From: Solenopsis invicta
Taxonomy: Eukaryota; Arthropoda; Insecta; Hymenoptera; Formicidae
DNA length: 64,000 nucleotides
Assembly (NCBI RefSeq): GCF_016802725.1
Contig: NC_052668.1
Span: 1,364,001-1,428,000 of the forward strand
Direction: 5' to 3'
Shown: positions 22,080 to 33,090 of the stretch, piece by piece
How positions within the stretch are numbered: the stretch's first letter is position 1
How the letters are laid out: every line of letters begins with the position of its first letter
Notes under the pieces: model-generated
Told to the model about the DNA's origin: nothing
Databases searched by the model: none
The model's input: only the letters and a program-made list of their open reading frames with translations
Made by a program: the position numbers and the translations under genes

Positions 22080-22912
22080 GGCGATGCTGGACCGGTCTCT
22101 ATATGTGCTTATTTTTGTGCACAGATAACTCCTAATTGGCTTTACAGATCACAAAATCCTTTTACACAATTAAAGTAGTAACAAAAACACACCTCGCTAG
22201 CTATAATTAAATACGAAAAACGAAAGTTGATTAAAAAATTATAGTTTAATTATCGGCTTCTGCAGCCGACTCGTGACAATACATATTATAGTACGCAGTA
22301 CTTTCGGCGGTGAGACAATCCGAAAATCCGGAGACGCGATCGGGCGGTAATCAAAACGCAGAACTTAACTAGGAATAAAGACGCGCGGACGGACATGACA
22401 AAGAACTTCGGAAATCTATTTACAGGCTCGGTAGAGTTGGTATAAAGAGAGTTGCGACAATGTAGGTGCCTAATGCTGATTGGCTCCGCCATTAAGGGGG
22501 AAATTTCCGGTTAGCTGTCAGTTAGGTTAGGTAGGTTAAATAATTATCCTTGGTTGAATCGTCAGGTGTGTTTACGTGTGTCAGTTGATACAATTTTCCA
22601 AACTCTACGTGAAAAAAATATTAATTACACAAGTGTAAGTTTTATCAATATTTATTGAATTGAATATCCCCACCACCTTCGATTTTGATAAATTTTTTTA
22701 AAACTAAGAAGTTAACTATTTCTGAAATAATGTATACAAATATAACCTCAAATTGTTTTAAAAATTTATTTATTTTTTTATTTCTTATTGTTAACATTCT
22801 ATTTATTATTACTTATTGTTAACATTCTATTTAATATTATTGTCATTTTATATGTAGAATAACATTAAAGAAAATATGTTAAATAGTCTTTCTGTACACA
22901 TTGTTTAGCGAG
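22080..22912. other. Repeat-derived DNA upstream of P-like gene
   Basis: 22400-22500 shares blocks, reversed, with 44420-44510 (GAAATCTATTTACAGG, GAGTTGGTATAAAGAGAGTT and CGCCATTAAGGGGG). No gene found. The short ORF 22286-22492 lies in this repeat. Confidence 0.45.
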
Positions 22913-25900
22913 ATGGTACATTGTGCAGCAGAAGGATGCCAAAACACTTCCAAATTAAGTGTAAAAATGAATAAATTACCAAAAGAAATTGATCGTCAAG
23001 AAAAATGGATACAAAATGCCAAGTTGGAAAATAAAAGAACAAAACGTTATATAGCGTTATGTGAAGTGAGATTTTATTTATTTTAGATTTAATTTTATAT
23101 TTTGTTTAAAATTTTTTTTATATTGTAGACTACTTTATAGTTATTAAATTTATTTATTATATTTTTATTAAATTCAGGTATGTAACACAAGGTTGTTAAC
23201 TATATCAGTCTATATCAGTCGTAGTAGTTTTTACTGTTGAATAATAACTTTTTACAATTTATTGCTTATATGAACTGCACGCCACATTTTCATTGGACTT
23301 GAATATAGGTTGGAAATAGTAAAAAATTATTATTTAGCTCTGAGAATTGTTGCAACTGACATAGGTCTGCTAATCTTATGTTATAATATAACAGTTGCAA
23401 TGGTTTTTAATATTGAATATATGTTTAAAGTTTCATCAGTGTGAATTTTCGTATATTATTGTTTTATTTTATAATTTTTATATTTTTTCGTGAAGGAATA
23501 AAACTACTTTTTTATTTTAAAGTTTCATTTTACTTCAAATATGTGGGAACAGACACGCTCCGATGGAAAAAAAAAACTTAAATGTACAGCAATTCCAACA
23601 ATATTTGGAGAATTAGTCACACAAAAAGTAATAACCAGAGAAGCCGGAATTAATCGTAAATTTGATATTTTTAATTTTTATTTTTTGTTACTGTTTTCTT
23701 ATTTTATATTACAAGTAATAAAGATTGATAATCAAGTATGTATTAGTATATAATTAATAATATATAAAAAAGTATTACAATAATGAATCAGTAACAAAGT
23801 AATGATTGTTAATTGTTTAATAATTATATTTATTTAATGTATTGAATAATTGTGAATAAATAAATATTTATTTTATACATTTAGGAAATGTTGTGAATTT
23901 AAATAAAATTGAAGAACAGTCGACAATATTAACTACAACAGAGTCTGATGGTACTGTTACAATTAAAAATCTAGAAGAACAATGTCAGTCGGTTTCTATA
24001 GATATCGAACAAAGAAAAAATACTCAAATAATCAAAAAAACTGAAAGTAATCGTAAGTTTTATTTCAATTTTGTACTCTATTAAATATCTTTATAATTTA
24101 TATTAGAATTAAAAAAAATAGTAGAAAAATTTATATTAGTATATAGTTATTAATAATATTATATGTTAAAATGTGTGGCTAATAATTAATTTTTTAATAA
24201 TTGTAGTTATTAGTTAATAAATATTATTTATTTTTATCTAGAAAATACTATCAATTTAAATAGAATTGAAGGACATTCTTTGGCAACATCTATAGAACAT
24301 AATGATTCTGTAACAGTATTAAGAAAAACTCCAGAGTGCCAATTAGATGATCTTTCATCAGATATCAAAGAACAAACAGCACAATTAAGTAGTGATGGAA
24401 AACAAAAGGATATATCAAATTCAATACATGAAAGCAATTTGGATAAACAAAATTTACTATACGTGGAAAAAATCAATAAGTTAGAGAAGCTGCTTCAACG
24501 ATCTGAATCGCTACGGATAATAATGAAAAAGAGGCATAAAGGCTTGCAAAACAAATACAAAAAGAGAATTAAAGATTTAGAAAAAAAAGTAGGCATAAAC
24601 GAAAATTTTGCTAAAACTATTCAGCAATTATTGCATAAAGATCAGATACAACTATTAAATAAAACATATAAAAAAATTCCAAAATGGTGCAATGCCACGT
24701 TAATCAAAGCATTTCAATTAAAATTTGCTTGCGGTTATTCAGGATATAAAGAGCTTTTAAATAAAGGTTTCCCATTTCCGTGCATTAGAACATTAAATAG
24801 AAAACTTGAAAATCTAAAATTTAGAAGTGGAATACTTGACGAAATTTTTCAATTTTTGAATTTAAAAGTTTCTCAATTTATTAATAATACAGATAGAGAT
24901 TGCTTACTTATTTTAGATGAAATAAGTATAACTCCGGGTATTGTCTTCGATACATCAACATATACTTATATTGGAAAAGTAACGTTACCAAATCACGATC
25001 AAAACGAAATCGCGACGCATTGTTTAGTATTTATGCTCGCAGGCATAGGAAAACGGTGGAAACAAGTAGTTGCGTATTACTATACAAGTAACAGAACTGA
25101 TGGTTCGATATACAAAGAAATTATAGTAGAAATTATTAAAAAAGCTGAAAAAATCAATTTATATGTTCATGGTGTTATTTCAGATATGGCTGCTTCAAAT
25201 CAAGCCATGTGGAGAGCATTTAATATTCAAGCATCAAAATATTCGACGGTACAAAATAAATGTATCCATCCATGCGATCAAAATAGATATCTTTTCTTTT
25301 TCCATGATAGTATGCATGCATTCAAAAATTTCAAAGAAGGAATGCTTAATCATAAATTTATAACTATCCCAGATAAATACGTGAAAAAATATCAGCTACC
25401 AACAGATACAGCACAAGCTGAACATTTTCAAGAATTATTTCATCAGCAAAAAGATTTTCTATTGTCATTAGGCCTGTTCGTGTTGCTGCCCTTTTTGAAT
25501 TAATTTCTTTGTCGTCTCTCTCTTTTTTACGATCGAATATATATTTATCTCATCTCAAGTGCAAAAATTTTTAGGAATTTCAAGCAACTCGAACAGACCT
25601 ATTATGTCCAAAGTTACGCGAGGAATATTTTGATAGAGCAAGGCATTTTCAAAAAATGCGTGTAAAAAGCGCCTGTCATGTTTTAAGCTATGAAGTAAGT
25701 TCAGCGTTAAAATTCCTAGCTTCTGAAACTTCAAAATCAGAATATATAACTACTGCATGGTTAACAGAAAAAATGGCTCTTTGGTTTAAAATAGTTAGTA
25801 GTAGAAATATTATTTGGGGAATAAGTAAAAATAAATCTGAAAAATTTGATGAAGTGATACATTTTCTAAATGAATTTATAGATTTAATTTCGTTAACTTT

Positions 25901-26756
25901 TGGTAACAAAAAAGAATGGAAACCATTTCAGAAAGGTTTAATATTAACTACAGCATCAATAATTGAATTATCAATATATTTATTAAATAATAAAGACTAT
26001 AAATACGTTTTGGCTGGAAGATTTACACAAGATTGCGTCGAAAACTTATTTTCGGTATTACGTAGCAAACATTGTATATTAAATGCTCTTCAAGTAAAAA
26101 ATGATTTAAAGTTAATCAGTATTTCGCATTATATGAAAAAAATATCAACGAGTAGCTACAATGAAGATGATCGAGAATTTTTAGAAGGTTTTTTGTCCAG
26201 TATTCAAAATAATAAATTATCTCAAACAAGCCATCAAAGCAATGAATTACCGCAATTAAATAATACATTTGAGTTGACAACAAACAAAGAAATTATTTTA
26301 TCACGTATTGAATTGAATATTTTACATCACGTTGCAGGTTATATTATTTCTAGTATTAGTAAAACGCAGAAAGTTTGTCAAGGTTGTATGAAATATGTTG
26401 GCTGTCGTAAAAGCAATTTAACTAATTATAACAGACTAACTGAACTTCGATGTTTTAAACAAGATACACTATTTTTTGTACATAACAAAACTTTTCTTTT
26501 TTTTCTTGAAATGGAAAAAATTTTTAGAATATATAAAGATGATATTATATCAAATAATAATAATATTAATTTGAAGCAGTTTTTTCAAGAAAAGTTTAGT
26601 TATATATCTTATGTTATTCCAACGTGTCACAATTTGAAACAAAAAATTATAAAGCGATATGTAACATTCAGATTAAAAATATATTCCAAAAAAAGTGTAG
26701 CGGCAAAAAAATATATGGGAAGTAAAACGATGGCAATACATAATACTATTAAATAA
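22913..26756 (+). pseudogene. P-element-like transposase with THAP finger, four exons
   Basis: Exons 22913-23065, 23523-23655, 23885-24052 and 24242-26756 all have AG/GT borders in matching phase. Exons 1-2 form a THAP zinc finger: C-A-A-E-G-C, the Trp in EKWIQNAK, C-E-F-H, then TAIPTIF. A coiled coil follows (about 24460-24600). The RNase-H-like core has Asp in LILDEIS (24916), Asp in ISDMAASN (25183) and Glu in DCVENLFSV (26040), the DDE triad expected of P elements. The only break I see is a 131-bp MITE at 25470-25600, which shifts into a stop; coding sense resumes on the far side with CPKLREEYFD. Exons 3 and 4 begin with similar blocks (VNLNKIE and INLNRIE), suggesting exon duplication. 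Terminal repeats were not found. Otherwise full length for the family. Confidence 0.88.
25470..25600. mobile_element. 131-bp Harbinger-like MITE (family H, copy 2)
   Basis: Ends AGGCCTGTTCGTGTTGC and GCAACTCGAACAGACCT with the 3-bp duplication ATT (25467-25469 and 25601-25603). Exactly the length of the copy at 6366-6496, in reverse orientation. It disrupts the P-like transposase. Confidence 0.92.
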
Positions 26757-27647
26757 TTATTTTATTGCTTATATTGTTTGTGCATACTTTATTATAAATA
26801 TTTTATTTTCAAATATTATTATTTATATAAAAAATAATACAAATATGTAATTTTTAATTAATTTGTAATAAACATTTAATTATGTTATTAAGTTTATTTT
26901 AACACAATAAGTTCTTATTAATATTTTGTATGTATTTTTACAGGTATCATTGCTGTTTGAAAATGTTTCATTTGGAAATTAAAATACAAGACACCAAATT
27001 TCAGCTGATATTTATAACCAATCTTCTTAATTCAACATCTTGAGTAACATTTTAAGATATTATTGTAGATATTATATATTATTAATCTTCTGCACATTAC
27101 GTAAAAATTTGAAAATCCAGATAATTTTTTGGTTTTAAATTATTCGGTAAACAGTAAATAAAAAGGATTGATCTCTCCCTAAAATATGTTATTGGCAATG
27201 GGGATCTATCAGCCAAATGACATTGTATTTTGTCATTCGTATATCACAATAGATAAAAGTTAAGCGTGTGTCTTCAGTAACTTAGGTAGTCTACTTGAGC
27301 AGAAAAAACTTTGTAGTGTGTGGAGAATTAATAATTAATTGTAAAGTTAATAATTGTAAGGAAAATCAATTAATTATAAATATTAATAATTAAGTAAAAG
27401 TTTTCAACTAATAAATAGTTATTTACTAAAAATATAATTAATAATATATACATATATAATGAATAATATGTATACTTAATTATGCACAATTAATAAAGTT
27501 TTTGAACTAAATTATATTTTAATTATAAGGTGAAAGCATTTAATTCAAATGCTTCTAATAACTTATAAGCTGTTATTAAATAAACAAAATATTTTAAACA
27601 AAAATCATATAACATCATGAGAAAAATGTACATACAATGTAATAATT
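26757..27647. other. AT-rich 3' flank, no gene seen
   Basis: Probably includes the 3' end of the P-like element, but no terminal repeat matching a 5' partner was found. AATAAA-like sequences occur shortly after the stop codon. Confidence 0.4.
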
Positions 27648-28852
27648 TGTAACAAAACGCCCCTCCACCTCGCGCGCACTGCCACTCCGCTCCGTCCACC
27701 CGAGCAATACACCGGCAGAACGCTACGTGCGCGCACCGAGCTAACCTGCCGTCGCGATCACGCGGCAGCACGCGCGCCGCCCGTGGCGTTCGGCAACGCT
27801 CCCACTCCGGGCCAGCCGACCGAACGCACGGATTGGTCCGCCCAACCGTGCGTTCGGATATATAAGCCGGCAGTGGGAACGCCGAGACAGATCTTCCCGG
27901 TCCGCCGAATCCGACAGGTCGAGTATCCTCGACCGCACTCCGACTCCCAAGAGGACGAGAATACTCGCCTCATCCTGACTCCCCTCGACGAGCATCCTCG
28001 TCGTTCCGGCTAGCCGAGTATCCTCGGCTAATCCTGTCCTACCGAATACCGTACACAGCCAATCACGGCGAGCATCCTCGCCGTGCTCCGTAGCCGAGTA
28101 TCCTCGGCGAATCACCGCCCACGACGAGCATCCTCGTCGAGTCCGCAGGCTGGAGATCCCTAGCCAATCCCATCCGTCCTCTCCCTCAGGGAAGAGTCTC
28201 TCGTAACCTCAAGCCTCGTCAGGGCATCCGCGTCCTGACGAGAACTTCGCCTCTTTTTGCATGAGGCGGCTCGGGCGAGACGCGGAATCGTCGCCGTCGC
28301 TCCGATCCCGCGTTCCGCGGCTCCCCGACCCCCCCCCGGACACCGAGTCCGTTTCAAACCACGCGATTTAATTTAAGTTAGAGTAACATGTATTCTTATG
28401 ATTTCGTAGTTCTAGTACTTCCGTTCTTATTTTGTCTCATTATAAGTTAGAATTATCTTTTGTCACTTTGCCGATTCATCTGTATTCTCGCGGTTATTAA
28501 TTCTTGTTTCGAACTTCAGTCTTGGCTCTCGCCTAGCGCGCTCGTTAGCCCACGCGTCACCGCGCGCTCATCGTTACCACCGCTCGCCATTCCGACCGCG
28601 CAGCGGCAATTGGTCGCCGCGACCACCGCGAGCCAATCGCGTCCCCGCTTAGGCTGGGTCCACTTGTCACGAGGCGTTAGACGCAATCAGCTATGAGGCT
28701 ACATGGAAATATCACATCCAAATAAAGATCTAGTATTTTTATTAACTAAATACCGAGTGCGATTATTACACCGAACCCGACCAATCCGGCGAGCTTATCC
28801 GCAACCGTATCCTGACACCTACCAGAACCGCACGAAAACCACCAGCGTTACA
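27648..28852. mobile_element. Solo LTR, 1205 bp
   Basis: Begins TGTAACAAAACGCC and ends CCAGCGTTACA, with TG...CA borders and a 4-bp duplication AATT (27644-27647 and 28853-28856). A TATA box (ATATAAG, about 27857) and AATAAA (about 28722) fit a plus-oriented LTR. GC-rich U3/R contrasts sharply with surroundings. Six dispersed GAG[TC]ATCCTCG motifs lie at about 27919-28135. No internal region remains, so it arose by LTR-LTR recombination. The many ORFs here are by-products of GC richness. Confidence 0.88.
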
Positions 28853-28908
28853 AATTATTTTTTTATTAACATATGATTTTTCTTTCAGACATTTCTTTTA
28901 TATAACAA

Positions 28909-29066
28909 CCCAGACAGCACATTGCCGCCTTTGCTGTTGTTTTGACACCAAAATGACGCCAAAATTGTCACTTGACACCAATTTGACGTCAAATTGATGC
29001 CAAGTGACAATTTTGGTATCATTTTGGTGTCAAAACGACAACAAAGACGGCAATGTGCTATCTGGG
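28909..29066. mobile_element. 158-bp hairpin MITE, CCCAG ends
   Basis: Nearly complete palindrome: CCCAGACAGCACATTGCCG to CGGCAATGTGCTATCTGGG, with CAAAATTGTCACTTG arms. AA flanks both sides. The same end type and flank occur at 58196-58348. Confidence 0.85.
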
Positions 29067-29615
29067 AACTTACAAAGAATTTAAGACGATTAAGTTAAGT
29101 ATTTGATTCTGGTATATTTATAAAATTAATTTTTTCTTTATAGTATAATCTTTCTGCTACATAAAATAAAAATCTCCTTAAAATAATCTTTTTTAATTAC
29201 ATAATTCTAATTGTAAGTCGTAGAACTCAAAATGTAAAAAGTTTATATATATTTAAAAAAAGTAATGATTATTTCAAGTTAAAATTTTATTTCATTGTTA
29301 TTGAGAGCTTTTCAGCAACAAAACATAGTTACACCATACACTGTGTGACACAGTATTACACAGTATCAACTTGTAATTGAAACACTGTTTCTATTGAAGC
29401 TAGATGTATTCGACCTCTCACGGATAAATAATATCGATCATTTGACATCGTTTTCAAAATCATGCAGAAACTGAGGTTAAGAATGTTTACTGAATATAAA
29501 AAAAAAATAGCTTTGTATGATTGTGTCAAAATTGGAAAGCATTGGATTGTATGTACACTGTGTTACACAGTATTGCTTTCTCATATTTTGAAATTGCCGC
29601 TATGTAGCTATATAT
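29067..29615. other. Unassigned AT-rich DNA
   Basis: Several CACTGTGT and ACACAGTAT strings between 29335 and 29570 suggest an old inverted or tandem repeat. No gene found. Ends at the left TSD of the retrotransposon. Confidence 0.4.
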
Positions 29616-30732
29616 TGTTGTAGCCTCATAAGCTACCTTAATTGTCTTGCATATCCGCTTAGCAACAATCACGCCACGAGCGCTCGTTGCACCGGAAATG
29701 CAAGATTGCGGAATTTGTCAATCGCGCGAGCAGCGTAAGCATCGCACGATTGACGCGAGCATGACCATGGTCACCGCGAGGGCCTAATGCCCCACCATAT
29801 CAATAATACAGAAACTATAAGTTAGGCTGCCTAATTATGGGCAGCGGGAAAGATTCGTTAGTCGGGAAGACCAGAGTCGTCAAACTCCCGTGTTATTTTT
29901 TCGTCTAGTATTTCAGCGCCATCTAATAGTTTACCCTCTATAAGTGTGAACTACAAGGTAAAACAGCATGAATAGTCGATAAAAATGCATGGCATTTTTA
30001 CCCTTTTTTGTTATTAAAATTATAAAAATTATTAGTGAATCAGGTAAAATTAAAAACACGTAATAAATTTATAAATACATTTTATTTATATAGTATAATA
30101 ATTCAAAAAGAAAAAGAATTAACGTATTCCTTAAAAAGAAATCTAACCAAAATCTTTATGAAAATTATGAGATAACATAATGCATTTTGTACAAACCAGC
30201 GACTTGGGTATGTCAATTTAAATATACTTGACTGTTTATATTTTTATTTAATTCGTGTAACTTTAGTCCTTTCTCTCTCTCTCTCTCTTAGGTAAAACTA
30301 AAAAAACTACTCTTAAAGCCCCACTGAGTATTTCCGGAATATTCTCTTTTCTGCGTCCTCGTTTCGCCTTGGCGTGTCATCGCGTGGGTTCTCCGTCGAC
30401 AGGCTGTTATTACCATGCTGCAGTACCAAATGTAATAATACGTCCAGCTCTGCAAAAAGAAAACACAAATTAATAAAAATTTATGATCCAGACAGACACG
30501 TAATGTGTCATGGAAAACATGGAATATTTTGTAGTTTTCAACCAAATTATATTTGAAAATTTTGAATATCCTTCTTTGTATTCTCAAAATGACAAATTCA
30601 TTAAGCTCTCAATTTTCTTTATTATTATTAAAGACAAAATTGTATTTTAAAAAATTGTATTTTATAACACAATTACGTAATCTGTTGCGAATTCTACCTA
30701 CTTCTTAATCTCGTTGATTCATGAATCTCCAT

Positions 30733-30810
30733 GTCCCAATTATCGCTGTCTCTGGTAGTTTTAATCATGGGCCAATTATCACTGTCTCTGGTAGCTTCGA
30801 TCATGGGCCG
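30733..30810. repeat. Two tandem copies of about 38 bp
   Basis: CCAATTATCGCTGTCTCTGG and CCAATTATCACTGTCTCTGG start adjacent units ending ATCATGGG. Non-coding, near the 3' end of the P-like transposon. Too few copies to be an array of any kind. Confidence 0.7.
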
Positions 30811-31375
30811 ATCCGATGTTAAAATCTCCGCTAAGTATTACGCTCACATTATATTTAGGATTCTGTCAACATATTCCAAGATTGTTAGTAAATTGTAATA
30901 TATGTAACATATACTCTTAGATAAATCGTGCAATTTAACTTACCTTTCCTTTCCAAAGATACTATGCTGATTGTATATTTAATCATATAGACATTGGAAC
31001 ATTTATCTATATTCTAGATTCGGGTTTCATTTTCTTTCCATATTTGTTTGACATTCTCGCAGCTATTTTATACATGAAATTATCAGAGTGGACATTGATT
31101 TTTCGGCACAGAATATTATTCATAAATTTGCACCAAGCTTTGAGAAATTCTTCTGCGGTTATCAATATTAATGTTTCTTTTAAGTGTGTACATTGTACGG
31201 AACACGTAAGAAAACATTGATTTTCTAGAATTTTTCTTGTTTTTTCTAGTATTTTAATTTTATGGCATATCTCAGGAAATTGCTGCTCTAAAATTTCGAT
31301 AGCCTTTTCAATTTCAATTAAAGTTTGTGCGTTTGTATGATTCTTGGCACATTTCTCACATTGCGCAACAAGTTC

Positions 31376-31449
31376 TTTGCGTCTAATAATGTCAATGATT
31401 TTTTTTTCGTTAAGTAATTTCTCATTTATATCACTTCTTGGTATTGCTG
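31376..31449. repeat. 74-bp direct repeat, left copy
   Basis: Identical to 33017-33090. It encodes the same transposase residues (PRSDINEKLLNEKK, minus strand) at both ends of the inserted Mutator fragment. Far longer than any normal target duplication. Confidence 0.92.
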
Positions 31450-33016
31450 GGTAACACCACTGTAGACGGCCCAAATAAAGCGTTTTTTTGTGAATTTTTT
31501 TTGCATGGAAGGAAAAGTAAGAAGAAAATAATATTTAAGGATGTTATTAAACATGTTTTTAAGTGTTTGTAAAAATTTTTTTATTAAAAAATATTAAAAA
31601 ATGGCGACGCTATAGCCACTGTCGTGAGACGTGTTTATTTTTTAGGGGTTTGCGGCACGCAGCAGAACCATCGTAGAGATTTATCTGGAACAAAACAAAA
31701 AATTTTTTCTTAATCTACATGAGTATAGCTAGAGAAACACGTACGGAATTTGAGAAATATTTATTTTTGAGTAATTGGCACGCATTTAAAAAAAAATTTC
31801 AATTTTTGACGGAAAAAACGGTCACATATTTGTCAATAAATAATGTTCTAATCAACTTATCGAAAATTCCGTACGTGTTTCTCTTCGAAATGTTATTTTA
31901 AAGAAGTGGTTAAAATTTGGAGTGGAAAGAATGAAAATTGTTTGAGTTATGCTGCGTGCCGTTTTAAAAAACCATGTTTTGAGAAAAACGCGTTTAAAGC
32001 TTAGAGACGTGTTTTAGACGGGACAAAATGAAAAATGTGACTGTTTGAAATTTTTTACCATTAGTCTGCTATCCCAGGACCGTAAAGCATCCCTTCTTTG
32101 CTCAAGTATTGTTCCTCATTTTCTTTCCGCGACGATTTTGTGCTGGTGCGTGCCTTCTTTGCTGCATCTGTCAAAGCCCGCTCGGAGTGCTCGATCCTTG
32201 TCGCATTGGCTTCAAGGCAAAAATTGTATGCTTGGTAGCCGATATCCATCTCCAAAACTTGCATAATTCGTAAAATGTTAGTCAAACCGTCATTGAAGGT
32301 GCACACAGCAATATCAGTTGCTGCACATAATACTTTTTTGCCGCTTGAGTAAGATTTTGGCGCCAAGTTCCATACAGCAGCATTGAAACTTTCGTTGCTA
32401 TTTTGAGTGTAGCCTCCCAAGCAACGATTTAGCAAATCATCACGGCTCAGCTCCTCGTAAATAGGTTTGATAGCTTCAAAAATTTCCTTCGGTAGTGGCG
32501 GCTTATGATGGTAAGTAGCCAAGGAATTTGCTGCTTGTGCCTTTTTCCAGTCGCACCAAGACTCCGAGCACTTCTCGTGTTGCGGATTTTCATCGGTTGA
32601 CATTTTATGAAATAAGGTTGCCCAAATATCATTTTTCATATTTTTCACGGAGTTTGGATTCCGCCGTATCGCTAAACCATAATATATTGTAAGCTCGTCA
32701 ATTAATTTAGCAGTTAATTTACCTTTTCCTCCGAGGCCTTTTACATTTTTTTTTAAATTTCGCAAACGAGTGCCCATTCTCTTTTGCACGTGATCAATGC
32801 ACTCTTTCTTTTTCACTTCAAAATCAGAAGGTAAGTCATTAGGCTGTACCCTTCGAGCAGGTATCGATGTGCCGTAGGTAGTCGTTTTGGAGCAGCCCGA
32901 CACGCTTAAGAAAGAGCGCGAAATTTCACACAAAAAATTTTGTAACAGACATAAGACTTTTTTTAACTCATTCTAGAAGGTTCAAAGTATTTTTTAAAGC
33001 AATAAAAAAAAATCGA
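31450..33016 (-). mobile_element. Mutator-type (MULE) fragment inside P-like gene
   Basis: 1567 bp between the two 74-bp repeats. The plus-strand left end GGTAACACCACTGTAGACGG adjoins the repeat. The right end is A-rich (AATAAAAAAAAATCG). Only the C-terminal part of a transposase is present, so the source element was truncated or partially copied. No matching terminal repeat at the right end. Confidence 0.7.
32061..32933 (-). pseudogene. Mutator-like transposase, C-terminal part
   Basis: 290-residue open frame without internal stops. Features known in arthropod Mutator-domain transposases are visible: RMGTRLRNLKKNVKGLGGKG, LTIYYGLAIRRN, ESWCDWKKAQA, PIYEELSRDDLLNRCLGGYT, QNSNESFNAAVWNLAPK, DIAVCTFNDG and the terminal YGPGIAD. 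The N-terminal half, including the first catalytic Asp region, is missing; the frame runs a little upstream of 32933 and then into non-coding sequence. A second, more decayed relative is at 52986-53281. The 142-bp MITEs with 9-bp TSDs in this window would suit a Mutator-type transposase, but I see no shared termini with this fragment. Confidence 0.85.
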
Positions 33017-33090
33017 TTTGCGTCTAATAATGTCAATGATTTTTTTTTCGTTAAGTAATTTCTCATTTATATCACTTCTTGGTATTGCTG
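33017..33090. repeat. 74-bp direct repeat, right copy
   Basis: Exact copy of 31376-31449, including the same T9 run. Marks the other side of the Mutator-type insertion. Confidence 0.92.

Noticed and set aside
27523..28696. Several ORFs of 60-124 codons in GC-rich DNA
   Set aside because: They overlap in many frames inside a solo LTR and lack any domain; high GC removes stop codons.
30733..30810. Possible CRISPR-like or satellite array
   Set aside because: Only two copies of about 38 bp without spacers, in eukaryotic DNA.
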